From the NCBI GenBank assembly GCA_900548455.1, contig URKQ01000001.1, positions 62,001 through 126,000 on the forward strand: a stretch of 64,000 nt of DNA, written 5' to 3'. The position numbers and the translations under genes were made by a program. The notes beneath the pieces were generated by a model. It was not told where the DNA came from. It worked only from the letters and a program-made list of their open reading frames with translations, and searched no databases. This document shows positions 44,721-53,930 of the stretch, in pieces. The DNA is from an uncultured Clostridium sp. (lineage in GTDB: Bacteria > Bacillota > Clostridia > Clostridiales > Clostridiaceae). Every line of letters begins with the position of its first letter. Within the stretch, counting starts at the first letter, position 1.

Positions 44721-45551
44721 TTGAAAAAGTTTTTTAGGGTTTTAGGCAACATAATCGTTCCAATAGTAATAAATTTAGCCGTTACAATTGGTGTAGTATT
44801 TATTTATTCAATAATTTTACTTTTATATATGAAGCCTAGCTTTGCAGATAGTAGCTTAACAGTCTATATAGGCAAAATATTTTCAAATATTTATGTCTTA
44901 ACAGGCGTTTCTTCTGCATTTACATTAATTATATACTTTTTTATGTATAGAAATAATAAAAAAGATCTTTTTGATATTTGTTCTTTTAAAAAAATTACCT
45001 CAAATCATATAATGAAAGTTATAATTATATCTATAGCACTTTCTTTTTCATGCTCTGCCTTTGTATTCCTAGTTGCAGATAATTTTGTAAGCTACGAATT
45101 AGTTAATGAAGGGATAACAATGTCGCATACCTCAATACTATCTATGTTATATATTGCATTCTTTGCTCCAATCTTTGAAGAAATTCTTTTTAGAGGATTA
45201 ATCCTCAATGAAATAAAAGATAATTATAATATTCCACTAGCTATAATCCTTCAAGGACTTATGTTTGGAGTATTTCATGGCAACATGTTGCAATTCTTAT
45301 ATGCTTCGTTTCTGGGAATTATATTAGGTGTAATCTATATATGGACAAAATCAATTTATTCTTGCATTTTATGTCATATGATTTTTAACATATTAGGTTC
45401 TTCTATAGTTCCTATAATTATAAATTCTACTTCAAAATTTGTATACTTATATCTAATTATAGGTTTAATTCTTGTAGGTATTATCCTTACAAATATGATT
45501 AAAGAATCTACGCACAATAAGGATATATGCGAAAATGAAATAACATTATAA
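44721..45551 (+). CDS. CPBP-family intramembrane metalloprotease, 276 aa
   Basis: About eight membrane helices with the CPBP (Abi/Rce1) motifs: FAPIFEEILFRGLILNEIKD (EExxxR), FGVFHGNMLQFLYASFLGII (FxxxH), and IYSCILCHMIFNILGSS (HxxxN). Family members mature prenylated proteins or peptides or give bacteriocin self-immunity. TTG start with AAGGAGTG 7 nt upstream. Followed at 45748 by a paralogue. Confidence 0.88.
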   Translation: MKKFFRVLGNIIVPIVINLAVTIGVVFIYSIILLLYMKPSFADSSLTVYIGKIFSNIYVLTGVSSAFTLIIYFFMYRNNKKDLFDICSFKKITSNHIMKVIIISIALSFSCSAFVFLVADNFVSYELVNEGITMSHTSILSMLYIAFFAPIFEEILFRGLILNEIKDNYNIPLAIILQGLMFGVFHGNMLQFLYASFLGIILGVIYIWTKSIYSCILCHMIFNILGSSIVPIIINSTSKFVYLYLIIGLILVGIILTNMIKESTHNKDICENEITL

Positions 45552-45563
45552 CACACAAAGTAC

Positions 45564-45606
45564 AACACATATTATGTATATTTTTTGTTACATAATATGT
45601 GTTTTT
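45564..45606 (+). terminator. terminator between the two CPBP genes
   Basis: AACACATATTATGTA and TACATAATATGTGTT with TTTTTGTTT tail. Confidence 0.85.
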
Positions 45607-45747
45607 GTTTGTATCATATAAATTCAATTTAACTACCCTTTCTATCCAATCCCTATCTTTTAATAAGGTAAAATAATTATAGACATATTATACATTTAAA
45701 GGTATATTTACTATATATAAAAACTAGCATTAGGAGGCACAATAAAA

Positions 45748-46563
45748 ATGAAAAAAATATTTAAAATGATAGGATCTATTTTAGGTTATCTAGCTATACA
45801 TATTTGCATTGGACAAATGACAATATTTGCTTACTCTTTTTATATAACCATTACTCAAATATTAGGAGGACATTCACTGAATTTTAACAAAATAATAAAT
45901 ACTGTAAATGATGCAGGATATATTTTAATAGGCATATCTTCCATCATTACTCTAATAGTTTTTGTACTTATATTAAGATACAAAGAAAAAAACCTTTTTC
46001 AAAGATGCAACTTTAAGAAATTAAACCGTTCTCAAATAGGTAAAATAACAATTATAACCTTGGCCTTAGGTTTCTTTACTACAGCTTTAGTAACTCTAAT
46101 GGCCCATAATTTTGAAAGCTACCAATCAGTCAGTGATGGAATAACTAATTCATATTCATCTATTCTTTCTATGGTAAGCATAATTATTATTGCACCCATA
46201 TTTGAAGAAATTTTATTTAGAGGATTAATCTTCAATAAATTAAAAGACAATATAAATATAATCGTAGCACTAATTGTACAAGCACTAATCTTTGGACTAA
46301 TTCACGGAAATCCACTTCAAACCATTTATACATTTATCCTTGGCATAATTCTTGCTATCCTTTATATTTGGACTGGTTCTATATGGTCAAACATATTATG
46401 TCATATGATATATAATTTATGTGGTTCTGTAGTAATACCATTGATTGTAGGCCTTACTCCTCAATTAGTTTATGTATATCTAGTTATAGGAATTATTCTT
46501 ACCATAGCAATGCTAATTCTTATTATAGAAGATTATAAAAATAATTTAAAAACTCAAATATAA
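45748..46563 (+). CDS. CPBP-family intramembrane metalloprotease, paralogue, 271 aa
   Basis: Same layout as its left neighbour: IAPIFEEILFRGLIFNKLKD, FGLIHGNPLQTIYTFILGII and SNILCHMIYNLCGS. A tandem duplication with its own ribosome site (TTAGGAGG). No bacteriocin or peptide gene is visible beside it. A separate terminator lies between the two, so they are transcribed singly. Confidence 0.88.
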   Translation: MKKIFKMIGSILGYLAIHICIGQMTIFAYSFYITITQILGGHSLNFNKIINTVNDAGYILIGISSIITLIVFVLILRYKEKNLFQRCNFKKLNRSQIGKITIITLALGFFTTALVTLMAHNFESYQSVSDGITNSYSSILSMVSIIIIAPIFEEILFRGLIFNKLKDNINIIVALIVQALIFGLIHGNPLQTIYTFILGIILAILYIWTGSIWSNILCHMIYNLCGSVVIPLIVGLTPQLVYVYLVIGIILTIAMLILIIEDYKNNLKTQI

Positions 46564-46608
46564 TATTTAAGGAAATATAATATATTATCAAATGTGTAGA
46601 ACGTTTTT

Positions 46609-46644
46609 AAAAAAGATATGTATAATTTATTACATATCTTTTTT
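46609..46644 (+). terminator. terminator of the second CPBP gene
   Basis: AAAAAAGATATGTA paired with TACATATCTTTTTT, 8-nt loop. Confidence 0.88.
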
Positions 46645-46879
46645 CTTATTGTATAAACAATATACCAATACCACAATGTGTTAACGTGTAGTTACGTACC
46701 ATTAATGTATTTTATAAGAACACTTCTTGTTACAAAATTAGTACATGTTACTTTACAGTATATAACACATTATATGTATTTAACTTTCCATTATCCATAG
46801 AAATTGTTTCTATAATACATTTCAAATTATTGACAATATGAATTTTTAGTAACATAATGAAATATATAGCATTATATTT
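46645..46879. other. AT-rich intergenic stretch upstream of the hydG leader
   Basis: No gene seen. Contains several GTTAC/GTACAT words (GTACATGTTAC near 46741) like those in other gaps of the right half of the window. A promoter for the leader below is not obvious. Confidence 0.4.
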
Positions 46880-47023
46880 GCTCGTAATCATAGATTTCTT
46901 GGGAATATAAGGCAATCAAATATTATATCTAACCGTAAAGTAGTTTCTAAGCGGGAAGGCGTATATAAGACATAGTTTTTTTGTTATACTACCTTTCTGC
47001 AATTTTGTAGAAAGGTTTTTTAA
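46880..47023 (+). promoter_or_regulatory. structured leader with attenuator upstream of the TM1266/hydG pair
   Basis: Contains GATTTCTTGGGAATATAAGG, ATCTAACCGTAAAGTAGTTTC and TAAGCGGGAAGGCGTATATAAG, then the terminator CTACCTTTCT...AGAAAGG with TTTTTTAA (46988-47022) only 13 nt before the start codon. AAAGTAG (near 46937) can pair with CTACCTTT of the terminator arm with one bulge, as an antiterminator would. I do not recognise a known riboswitch class. Confidence 0.5.
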
Positions 47024-47035
47024 TTAGGTGATAAA

Positions 47036-47287
47036 ATGGATAAACGAATAGGAATAATAGGAATTATTATTGAAAATTCTGAAAGCACTGAACTTGTAAA
47101 CGCCGTACTTCATGAATACGCAAATTTATTTGTAGGAAGAATGGGCATTCCCTATAAAGAAAGGGGCATAGCAGTAATAACTTTGATTGCTGATGGCACA
47201 AATGATGAAATAAGTGCAATGACCGGAAAATTAGGACGGATACCAGGTGTTTCTGTTAAATCAATGATTACAAAAAATAAAAAATAA
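47036..47287 (+). CDS. TM1266-type iron-only hydrogenase system putative regulator, 83 aa
   Basis: ACT-like ferredoxin-fold small protein: MDKRIGIIGIIIENSESTEL, then IPYKERGIAVITLIADGTND and LGRIPGVSVKSM. This is the pattern of the TM1266/NikR-C-like family usually found beside hydrogenase maturation genes. Thought to be regulatory; ligand unknown. ATG follows TTAGGTGA. 15 nt before hydG, clearly co-transcribed. Confidence 0.85.
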   Translation: MDKRIGIIGIIIENSESTELVNAVLHEYANLFVGRMGIPYKERGIAVITLIADGTNDEISAMTGKLGRIPGVSVKSMITKNKK

Positions 47288-47302
47288 GGAAGGGATAAAT
47301 CT

Positions 47303-48754
47303 ATGAACTTTTTAGAAAAATATAAAAAAGAATTTGAAAAGTATGACATTCTTGAAAACGACTTCATAAATGACGAAATGATATGGGAAAAGTTAAATAA
47401 GCACCAAAACCCAACTAAAGAAGAAGTTAGAAAAGTTCTTAAAAAGGCTGAGAAATGTGTAAGACTTGAACCTGATGAAGTATCCATTTTAATTCAAAAC
47501 GAGGACAAAGATACGTTAAATGAAATGTTTAATCTTGCTCATACGTTAAAAGAAGAAGTTTACGGAGATAGAATTGTATTCTTTGCTCCACTATATATAA
47601 GTGATGAATGTGCTAATAACTGTAAGTATTGCGGCTTCCGCAGTAGCAATACATCTATGAAACGAAAAACTCTAACAATGGAGGAGATTGAAAAAGAAGT
47701 TAAGATAATGGTAGATGAAGGACAAAAACGTACAGTTTTAGTTTATGGTGAATCTCCAAATACAGAAGTTGAATTTATGTGTGAAACAGTTAAAAAAGTA
47801 TATGATACTAAAACTGAACATGGAGAAATCCGACGTGCAAATATTAACTGTGCTCCCCTTACTGTTGAAGAACTAAAGAAACTTAAAGAAGTTGGAATTG
47901 GTACATTCCAAGTTTTCCAAGAAACATACCATCATGAAACTTATAAAAAAATGCATCCTGAAGGAACAATAAAAGGTAATTATCGCTGGAGACTTTATTG
48001 TATGGATAGAGCCCAAGAAGCAGGTGTAGATGATAATGGTTTAGGAGTTTTATTTGGATTATATGATTGGAGATTTGAAGTTATGGGACTTCTATATCAT
48101 ACAATTCATCTAGAAGAAACCTTTAATGGAGTTGGCCCACATACTATATCCTTCCCTAGAATTACACCAGCAAAAGATACTCCATTCTCAGATCATCCAG
48201 AATTTGCAGTTAGCGATGAAGATTTTAAAAAACTAGTTGCAATTTTGCGTTTATCAATTCCTTATACAGGGTTAATCTGTACAGCAAGGGAACCAGATGC
48301 TGTTAGAAAAGAATTACTACAACTAGGAGTTTCTCAAATTGATGCAGGTACACGTATAGGTGTTGGGTCATATTCACTATCAAAAACTGCAAACCAACTT
48401 CCTGATAGTGAACAGTTTACAATTGAAGATTCAAGATGTCTTGATGACGTCATAAAAGAAATATGTGAACTGGGCTCTATTCCATCATTTTGTACAGCGT
48501 GTTATAGAGCTGGACGTACAGGTGAACAATTTATGAAGGTTGCCAAATCTAGATTTGTAAATAATTTTTGCATTCCCAATGCTATTTTTACTTTTAAAGA
48601 ATATCTACTAGATTATGCATCTCCTGAAACAAAAGCTATTGGTGAAGCAGTACTAAAAGATCATATAGATAGATTTAAAGACTCAGACGTGCATGACAAA
48701 ATTCTAGAAAATCTAAAAAAAATAGAATCAGGCCAAAGAGATTTACGTTTATAA
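47303..48754 (+). CDS. hydG: [FeFe] hydrogenase maturase HydG (radical SAM tyrosine lyase), 483 aa
   Basis: Splits tyrosine to p-cresol and dehydroglycine, giving CO and cyanide for the H-cluster. Radical-SAM site CANNCKYCGFRSSN (Cys103, 107, 110). The C-terminal auxiliary-cluster motif is CTACYRAGRTGEQFMKVAK with Cys in NNFCIPN. Full length. ATG follows GGAAGGG. HydE, HydF and a hydrogenase are not in the window. Confidence 0.95.
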   Translation: MNFLEKYKKEFEKYDILENDFINDEMIWEKLNKHQNPTKEEVRKVLKKAEKCVRLEPDEVSILIQNEDKDTLNEMFNLAHTLKEEVYGDRIVFFAPLYISDECANNCKYCGFRSSNTSMKRKTLTMEEIEKEVKIMVDEGQKRTVLVYGESPNTEVEFMCETVKKVYDTKTEHGEIRRANINCAPLTVEELKKLKEVGIGTFQVFQETYHHETYKKMHPEGTIKGNYRWRLYCMDRAQEAGVDDNGLGVLFGLYDWRFEVMGLLYHTIHLEETFNGVGPHTISFPRITPAKDTPFSDHPEFAVSDEDFKKLVAILRLSIPYTGLICTAREPDAVRKELLQLGVSQIDAGTRIGVGSYSLSKTANQLPDSEQFTIEDSRCLDDVIKEICELGSIPSFCTACYRAGRTGEQFMKVAKSRFVNNFCIPNAIFTFKEYLLDYASPETKAIGEAVLKDHIDRFKDSDVHDKILENLKKIESGQRDLRL

Positions 48755-48798
48755 TGTGTACTAATTAATTACATCTATAGAACATTATCTGTTACAAT

Positions 48799-48845
48799 AA
48801 AAGTCACAAACCATGTATATTAAAAACACATAGTTTGTGACTTTT
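48799..48845. terminator. bidirectional terminator
   Basis: AAAAGTCACAAAC and GTTTGTGACTTTT, loop of about 21; lies between the convergent hydG and flavoprotein genes. Confidence 0.8.
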
Positions 48846-48864
48846 AGAATTCACTATAATAGTA

Positions 48865-49410
48865 TTATAAAGCTTTCCATAATCTTGATAGCTTTTCAAT
48901 TTCTTTGATATCTTTTAAAATATCACCTTCATCTGCTGCTGAAATACTTTCATAAAAAGTCATATTCCATCCTAAAAAATCACATATACATTTAAATTGT
49001 TCTTCGATAATTCTATATTCTGGATCATCCAATTCTGCCGCTCCAACAGCTACAATGCCTATCTGTTTTTTCTGGTGATGAAATTCAGAAGACTTAGAAT
49101 AAAACTTATCAATAGCCATTTTAAGTTGTGCTGAGATCCCCCACCAATATACCGGCGTTCCAAATATTATAGTATCAGCAGCGCTTACCTTATCTATGAG
49201 TTCTGCACTATCATCGGGCAAAACGCAATTTCCACCATTTCTTCTACATCCATCACAATTAATACATCCACTTAATTTAATTTTTGTAACATCAACTAAC
49301 TCTACCTCTGTGTCACTTATATTTTTTTTAATTCCATCAATAATTTGATTAAGTGCCTCTCTAGTATTTCCTTTCATTCTTGGACTACCATTCAAAACCA
49401 ATACTTTCAT
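48865..49410 (-). CDS. flavodoxin-family NAD(P)H-dependent oxidoreductase, 181 aa
   Basis: Begins MKVLVLNGSPRMKGNTREAL, the FMN-phosphate loop of NADPH-dependent FMN reductases. It has a Cys motif GCINCDGCRRNGGNC (possible 4Fe-4S as in iron-sulfur flavoproteins), then TIIFGTPVYWWGISAQLKMA. Partner unknown. ATG follows GAGGGGG. A second protein of this kind is at 421-1116. Confidence 0.88.
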   Translation of the reverse strand: MKVLVLNGSPRMKGNTREALNQIIDGIKKNISDTEVELVDVTKIKLSGCINCDGCRRNGGNCVLPDDSAELIDKVSAADTIIFGTPVYWWGISAQLKMAIDKFYSKSSEFHHQKKQIGIVAVGAAELDDPEYRIIEEQFKCICDFLGWNMTFYESISAADEGDILKDIKEIEKLSRLWKAL

Positions 49411-49694
49411 TAATATCCCCCTCTTTTAATTCATTTAATATATATAGACTATGCTTTTTATTTATTTTTTTCAATACATAATAAACAAATTACAATTTGA
49501 TAGTTTTTACTATTATATGTAATTATAATTTCACATAAAATGTACATATTATGTACTTTTACTGTAAATATATTGTTCTTTTATTATAACAACAATCAAT
49601 GATGAACTCAATAATATAAGTGTTTTCTACCTTTTAACCTCTTAAATATGATATACTATTTATACATATATTATATTTCAATGGAGGATTTATT

Positions 49695-50123
49695 ATGAAA
49701 CATAAAAAGACTTTAGTAATCTTATTTGCTGTTGTTGTTTTAAGTTTTTTAGGTTATATGTACTATTATATAAATTTACATGAGAGTATGGCTGTTAACT
49801 TAAAAGAATTAACTTTTGATGGTGAAACTCACATGTGGACAGAAAATAAGATTCATGATGGTTATAATATTAAATTTGAAAAATTAAGTGGATCCGTTAC
49901 AAAAGGACTTATAACAAATAAGGTGAATTATACTCTCAACGTACAATTTGAAAATTTAAGTGATGATTTAACATTAAAAATATATTGTGATGATAAAGTA
50001 TTTCTTGAAACATCAAATACTTTAAAGGAATCTTTAGACATTCAATGTGAAGATAATAAAAATGTTAAAATCGAACTTCTGGGTAATGATGCTAAAGGAA
50101 CTCTCAAATTAAGCGTTACATAA
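49695..50123 (+). CDS. exported hypothetical protein, 142 aa
   Basis: N-terminal helix TLVILFAVVVLSFLGYMYYY (signal anchor), then a beta-rich domain of about 110 residues (GYNIKFEKLSGSVTKGLITN; YTLNVQFENLSDDLTLKIYC). No family recognised. ATG follows GGAGG. Ends at a strong terminator. Confidence 0.7.
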   Translation: MKHKKTLVILFAVVVLSFLGYMYYYINLHESMAVNLKELTFDGETHMWTENKIHDGYNIKFEKLSGSVTKGLITNKVNYTLNVQFENLSDDLTLKIYCDDKVFLETSNTLKESLDIQCEDNKNVKIELLGNDAKGTLKLSVT

Positions 50124-50130
50124 ATTGTAT

Positions 50131-50182
50131 AAAAAAAGCACAATAAGTGTTACAACAAGTGAACATTTATTGTGCTTTTTTT
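50131..50182. terminator. bidirectional terminator
   Basis: AAAAAAAGCACAATAA and TTATTGTGCTTTTTTT; between the exported protein and the convergent chromate transporter genes. Confidence 0.9.
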
Positions 50183-50203
50183 ACAGTATATATTTACTTT
50201 AAA

Positions 50204-50770
50204 CTAAATAATACCAATGTATCCGCCCAATACCCCTAATATTGCAGATGCTAAAATAATAATAATAGGATGGCATTTTTTATATTCAGCTATAAGCATT
50301 ATTATTAATATCATCAATGAAAATAAGAAAGAACCTGACACAATTACTTGTTGGTTTAGCCCATTGGGTAAAAAAGCATTCTTACCAACAGATATAACTG
50401 CAGCTCCAATTAATCCTACAACTGCTGGCTTTAATCCGCTCATGAGTCCATTTACAATAGCACTTTCTCTGAATGCCTTATAACACCTTGCCACAAGTAA
50501 AATTATAATAAACGACGGAATTACCACACCAAAAGTCGCACAAATGGCACCAAAAATTCCTCCTGTTTCTGCACCCACATATGTAGATATATTTACTGCA
50601 AATGGTCCCGGTGTACTTTCAGAAACGGCTATAAAGTTAATTAAGTCTGTCATTGATAACCATCCATGATTTATAACTTCTTCTTGGATTAAAGGAAGCA
50701 TAGCATATCCTCCACCAAATGTGAATGCTCCTATTTTAAAAAATGTAAAAAACAACTCTAAATATACCAC
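50204..50770 (-). CDS. chromate transporter, short CHR-type, second subunit, 188 aa
   Basis: Single CHR domain: FFKIGAFTFGGGYAMLPLIQ, then FIAVSESTPGPFAVNISTYVG and GFVV-like helices to the end. Short CHR proteins work as heteromeric pairs; here the partner is just upstream (5-nt gap). Exports chromate or a related anion with proton exchange; the true clostridial substrate is unknown. GTG start with GAGGAGG, which also encodes the end of the upstream gene. Confidence 0.9.
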   Translation of the reverse strand: MVYLELFFTFFKIGAFTFGGGYAMLPLIQEEVINHGWLSMTDLINFIAVSESTPGPFAVNISTYVGAETGGIFGAICATFGVVIPSFIIILLVARCYKAFRESAIVNGLMSGLKPAVVGLIGAAVISVGKNAFLPNGLNQQVIVSGSFLFSLMILIIMLIAEYKKCHPIIIILASAILGVLGGYIGII

Positions 50771-50775
50771 TTATA

Positions 50776-51336
50776 TTACCTCCTCGCCTTAATTATGATA
50801 GAAGTAGAAAGTCCAATAACTGCACATAATATAAGTACGCTTATAACATTAACACCTAATATTGCTACCATAATAAAAGCTAGTATTGCTATTATATAAG
50901 CAAGTATATTTCTAGGACATTGCTTTGCCATACTATAAAAAGCATTAATAATTAATGCTAAAACACCAATACTGATTCCCTTAAAAGCATATTTGACTAC
51001 ATTTAAACTTTCAAAAGCTCTAAGAAAAAAAGATATTACAAGTATTATCAAAAATGCCGGAAGTACAACCCCTAAAGTTGCCAAAGTTGATCCTAAAACC
51101 CCCGCTACTTCATATCCAACAAATGTAGCTGAATTAATTGCAATAGGACCTGGTGTACTTTCCGATATAGCAATTATATCAAGTATATCCTCTTCTGAAA
51201 GCCATTTTTGTTCTTCTACTATTTCTCTGCGTATCAACGGAATCATTGCATACCCACCACCAAAAGTAAATGCCCCAATTTTAAGAAATGTCATAAATAA
51301 CTTCTTACACTTACTTATATCTCTTTTATTTTCCAT
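50776..51336 (-). CDS. chromate transporter, short CHR-type, first subunit, 186 aa
   Basis: CHR domain with FLKIGAFTFGGGYAMIPLIR, DIIAISESTPGPIAINSATF and VGYEVAGVLGSTLATLGVVL. ATG at 51336 is chosen over 51348, which lies too near AAGGAG. It diverges from a LysR-type regulator gene with palindromic sites between. Confidence 0.9.
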   Translation of the reverse strand: MENKRDISKCKKLFMTFLKIGAFTFGGGYAMIPLIRREIVEEQKWLSEEDILDIIAISESTPGPIAINSATFVGYEVAGVLGSTLATLGVVLPAFLIILVISFFLRAFESLNVVKYAFKGISIGVLALIINAFYSMAKQCPRNILAYIIAILAFIMVAILGVNVISVLILCAVIGLSTSIIIKARR

Positions 51337-51361
51337 TACAAAAATCATCTCCTTATATTAC

Positions 51362-51411
51362 ATAATTGTAAATTTTTTATAGTCATAAAACAATTATTAT
51401 GATATTATCAT
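51362..51411. promoter_or_regulatory. candidate LysR operator region
   Basis: Two inverted repeats in the divergent gap: ATAATTGT (51362-51369) with ACAATTAT (51390-51397), and the perfect palindrome ATGATATTATCAT (51399-51411). The latter fits the T-N11-A form of LysR sites. Confidence 0.55.
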
Positions 51412-51445
51412 ATACATAATGTTTTTATTATGTATGGAGGTATAT

Positions 51446-52351
51446 ATGACACTTAAACACATGAAAATTTTCTATGAAGTATGCAAACTTGAAAGTATTA
51501 CAAAAGCAGCGGAATCCTTAAATATGGCTCAACCAGCAGTAAGTTTGGCAATTAAAGAACTTGAAAGCTATTATGGAATTATACTATTTGAAAGAATGAA
51601 TAGAAGAATATATATCACAGATGCAGGAAAAAATCTACTAAGTTATGCAACTACTATCATTTCACAATTTAATGAAGCTGAAAATGCCATAAGAAATTCT
51701 GATATCCTTTCTACTTTAAGAGTTGGCTGTAATGCAACTATAGGGTCTACTCTACTTCCAGCAGTACTAGAAGACTTCACTAGTAAATATCCAACTATAG
51801 ACTTAAAGTGTATAATAGCAAATACAAAGCAAACGGAACTTCATCTTCTAAAAAATAATTTAGATATAGCAATTGTCGATAATATTTCTATATCATCACA
51901 TTTCAATTCTAAACTTCTGTTCAAAGAAGAGTTAATTGTAGTATGTGGCCTAAAATATAACCTTAATCTAGCACACGAATACACACTAGAGGACTTATCT
52001 AACCAAAAACTTCTAATGAGAGAGAAAGGCAGTGGTTTACGTAATTCTATTGACTTGGTATTCCATATGTATGGATTAAGTCCTGAACCCATAATAGAAA
52101 GTATAAGTATAAATTCGCTTATAGAATCAGCTATTCATAACTTAGGTATTTTAATTGTTTCTAAATCTCTTGTTGAAAGCTACTTGGCCAAAGGGCAATT
52201 ACTACAACTTAAAACAAAAGACATTCATTTTCTAAGAAATTATTATATTATTTATCATAAAAATAAATATATAACTAACACTATGAATAATTTCATTAAA
52301 GAGGTGTTAAATAACATTAACTATCCTATAAATTACAAATCTTTATATTGA
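51446..52351 (+). CDS. LysR-family transcriptional regulator, 301 aa
   Basis: N-terminal winged helix MTLKHMKIFYEVCKLESITK, AAESLNMAQPAVSLAIKELE; effector domain with LRVGCNATIGSTLLPAVLED and MREKGSGLRNSIDLVF. Start at 51446 after GGAGG. Probably regulates the divergent chromate-transporter pair and itself. Confidence 0.93.
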   Translation: MTLKHMKIFYEVCKLESITKAAESLNMAQPAVSLAIKELESYYGIILFERMNRRIYITDAGKNLLSYATTIISQFNEAENAIRNSDILSTLRVGCNATIGSTLLPAVLEDFTSKYPTIDLKCIIANTKQTELHLLKNNLDIAIVDNISISSHFNSKLLFKEELIVVCGLKYNLNLAHEYTLEDLSNQKLLMREKGSGLRNSIDLVFHMYGLSPEPIIESISINSLIESAIHNLGILIVSKSLVESYLAKGQLLQLKTKDIHFLRNYYIIYHKNKYITNTMNNFIKEVLNNINYPINYKSLY

Positions 52352-52389
52352 CTTGAAATTGAAAATATTATAAAATTATTACAATCATC

Positions 52390-52468
52390 GGAGGGTAACA
52401 CACTCAAGAAGTGCTTTACTGGATAAGGTGGTAGGTTGAAATGCCTACTTTTCTTATCCAGTTTTTTT
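52390..52468 (+). terminator. nested hairpin terminator, possible attenuator before the MATE gene
   Basis: ACTGGATAAG (52418) pairs perfectly with CTTATCCAGT (52462). Inside, GTAGG pairs with CCTAC; then TTTTTTTG. Upstream GGAGGGTAACACACTCAAGA is not part of any gene and could be an aptamer strand. It may just end the LysR transcript. Confidence 0.75.
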
Positions 52469-52527
52469 GTTTTCTATATAATTTAAATTTGTTATTTTAA
52501 AAATAAATTAGTATAAGGAGGAATTTT

Positions 52528-53859
52528 ATGGACCATAATGAACTTATTGAAGGTAAAATTAGTACCTCTCTTTTAAAATTTGCTTTTCCTTTTATGCTTG
52601 CTAGCTTACTTCAAGCCCTATATGGAGCTGCCGATTTGTTTGTAGTAGGTCAATTTGCAAACTCTGCTGGCGTATCAGCTGTATCTACAGGTAGTCAACT
52701 AATGCAAACAATTACAGGTATATTCCTAGGAATTTCTATGGGCGGTACAGTATTAATCGGCCGTAGAGTTGGAGAGAAAGATGATGATGCAACTGCTAAG
52801 GCAATTGGAACGCTATCGATTCTATTTTGTATATTCGCATTAATTCTAACTCCTTTAATGTTAATCTTCACTGATAAAGCAGTAACTCTTATGCATGCTC
52901 CTATTGAAGCTATAGAATCCACAAGACAATATATCTTCATCTGTTCACTTGGTATACCATTTATAATTGGTTATAATGGTACAAGTTCTATATATAGGGG
53001 CCTTGGAGATTCAAAAACTCCAGTATATTTTGTTGCTCTAGCATCAATTCTGAACATTGTTGGTGACCTTGTTTTTGTAGGTATTTTCTCTATGGGTGCT
53101 GGTGGTGCCGCTCTAGCTACTATAATTGCTCAAGGAATAAGCTTTTTTACTTCATTACTGTATATGCAAAAAAAATCATTTAACTTTCAGTTAAAAAGAG
53201 AGCACTTTAAAATCTATAAAGATTCATTCAAACCAATACTAAAGGTTGGATGTCCTTTAGCTCTTCAAGATGGACTTGTAAATATATCATTTTTATTAAT
53301 AACAATGATAATCAACTCCATGGGCCTTGTTGCTTCTGCATCAGTAGGTGTGGTTGAAAGAATTATGGGATTTGCATTTTTACCTCCATCTGCATTTTCA
53401 TCAGCCGTAGCCACTATAACAGCTCAAAATATGGGTGCTAATAAACCAAAACGTGCACTTAATTCTTTAAAATGTGGAATTCTCTACTCTTTGATGTTTG
53501 GAATCTTTATATGTCTATATTGCCAAATATCTCCTGAAAGTTTAACTTCAATTTTTTCTAAGGATAATGAAGTAATTAAAAATGCAGCTCTATATCTTAG
53601 ATCCTTTTCTATAGATTGTGTACTTGTATCATTTGTATTTTGTTTTAATGCGTACTTTAGTGGATGTGGCAACTCTATTATTTCGCTTATACATAGTTTG
53701 ATTGCCACTTTTGCAGTTCGTGTACCAATATCCTATGCATTAAGCAAATCAACAGGAGTTACTCTATTAGAGATTGGATTTGCAGCACCTCTTGCTAGTT
53801 TGTTGTCTATAATAATCTGTACTCTTTATTTTACATGGTTAAGGAAAAAAAAATTATAA
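52528..53859 (+). CDS. MATE-family efflux transporter, 443 aa
   Basis: Twelve helices, two MatE halves. LLKFAFPFMLASLLQALYGA, ADLFVVGQFANSAGVSAVST and GISMGGTVLIGRRVGEKDDD in the first; GCPLALQDGLVNISFLLITM and AQNMGANKPKRALNSLKCGI in the second. Exports cationic drugs or metabolites with Na+ or H+. ATG follows AAGGAGG. Strong terminator after it. Confidence 0.93.
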   Translation: MDHNELIEGKISTSLLKFAFPFMLASLLQALYGAADLFVVGQFANSAGVSAVSTGSQLMQTITGIFLGISMGGTVLIGRRVGEKDDDATAKAIGTLSILFCIFALILTPLMLIFTDKAVTLMHAPIEAIESTRQYIFICSLGIPFIIGYNGTSSIYRGLGDSKTPVYFVALASILNIVGDLVFVGIFSMGAGGAALATIIAQGISFFTSLLYMQKKSFNFQLKREHFKIYKDSFKPILKVGCPLALQDGLVNISFLLITMIINSMGLVASASVGVVERIMGFAFLPPSAFSSAVATITAQNMGANKPKRALNSLKCGILYSLMFGIFICLYCQISPESLTSIFSKDNEVIKNAALYLRSFSIDCVLVSFVFCFNAYFSGCGNSIISLIHSLIATFAVRVPISYALSKSTGVTLLEIGFAAPLASLLSIIICTLYFTWLRKKKL

Positions 53860-53877
53860 ACTAATATGTGTCAGAAT

Positions 53878-53928
53878 AAAAAATATGGATATAACAGAAT
53901 TTAAGGTTCTGTTATATCCATATTTTTT
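53878..53928 (+). terminator. terminator of the MATE gene
   Basis: AAAAAATATGGATATAACAG and CTGTTATATCCATATTTTTT, 11-nt inner loop; nearly perfect palindrome working both ways. Confidence 0.92.
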
Positions 53929-53930
53929 GA

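Noticed and set aside
46880..46985. Purine riboswitch before hydG
   Set aside because: ACCGTAAA is shared with purine aptamers, but the TATAATC and GTTTCTACC loops are not present in the right order.
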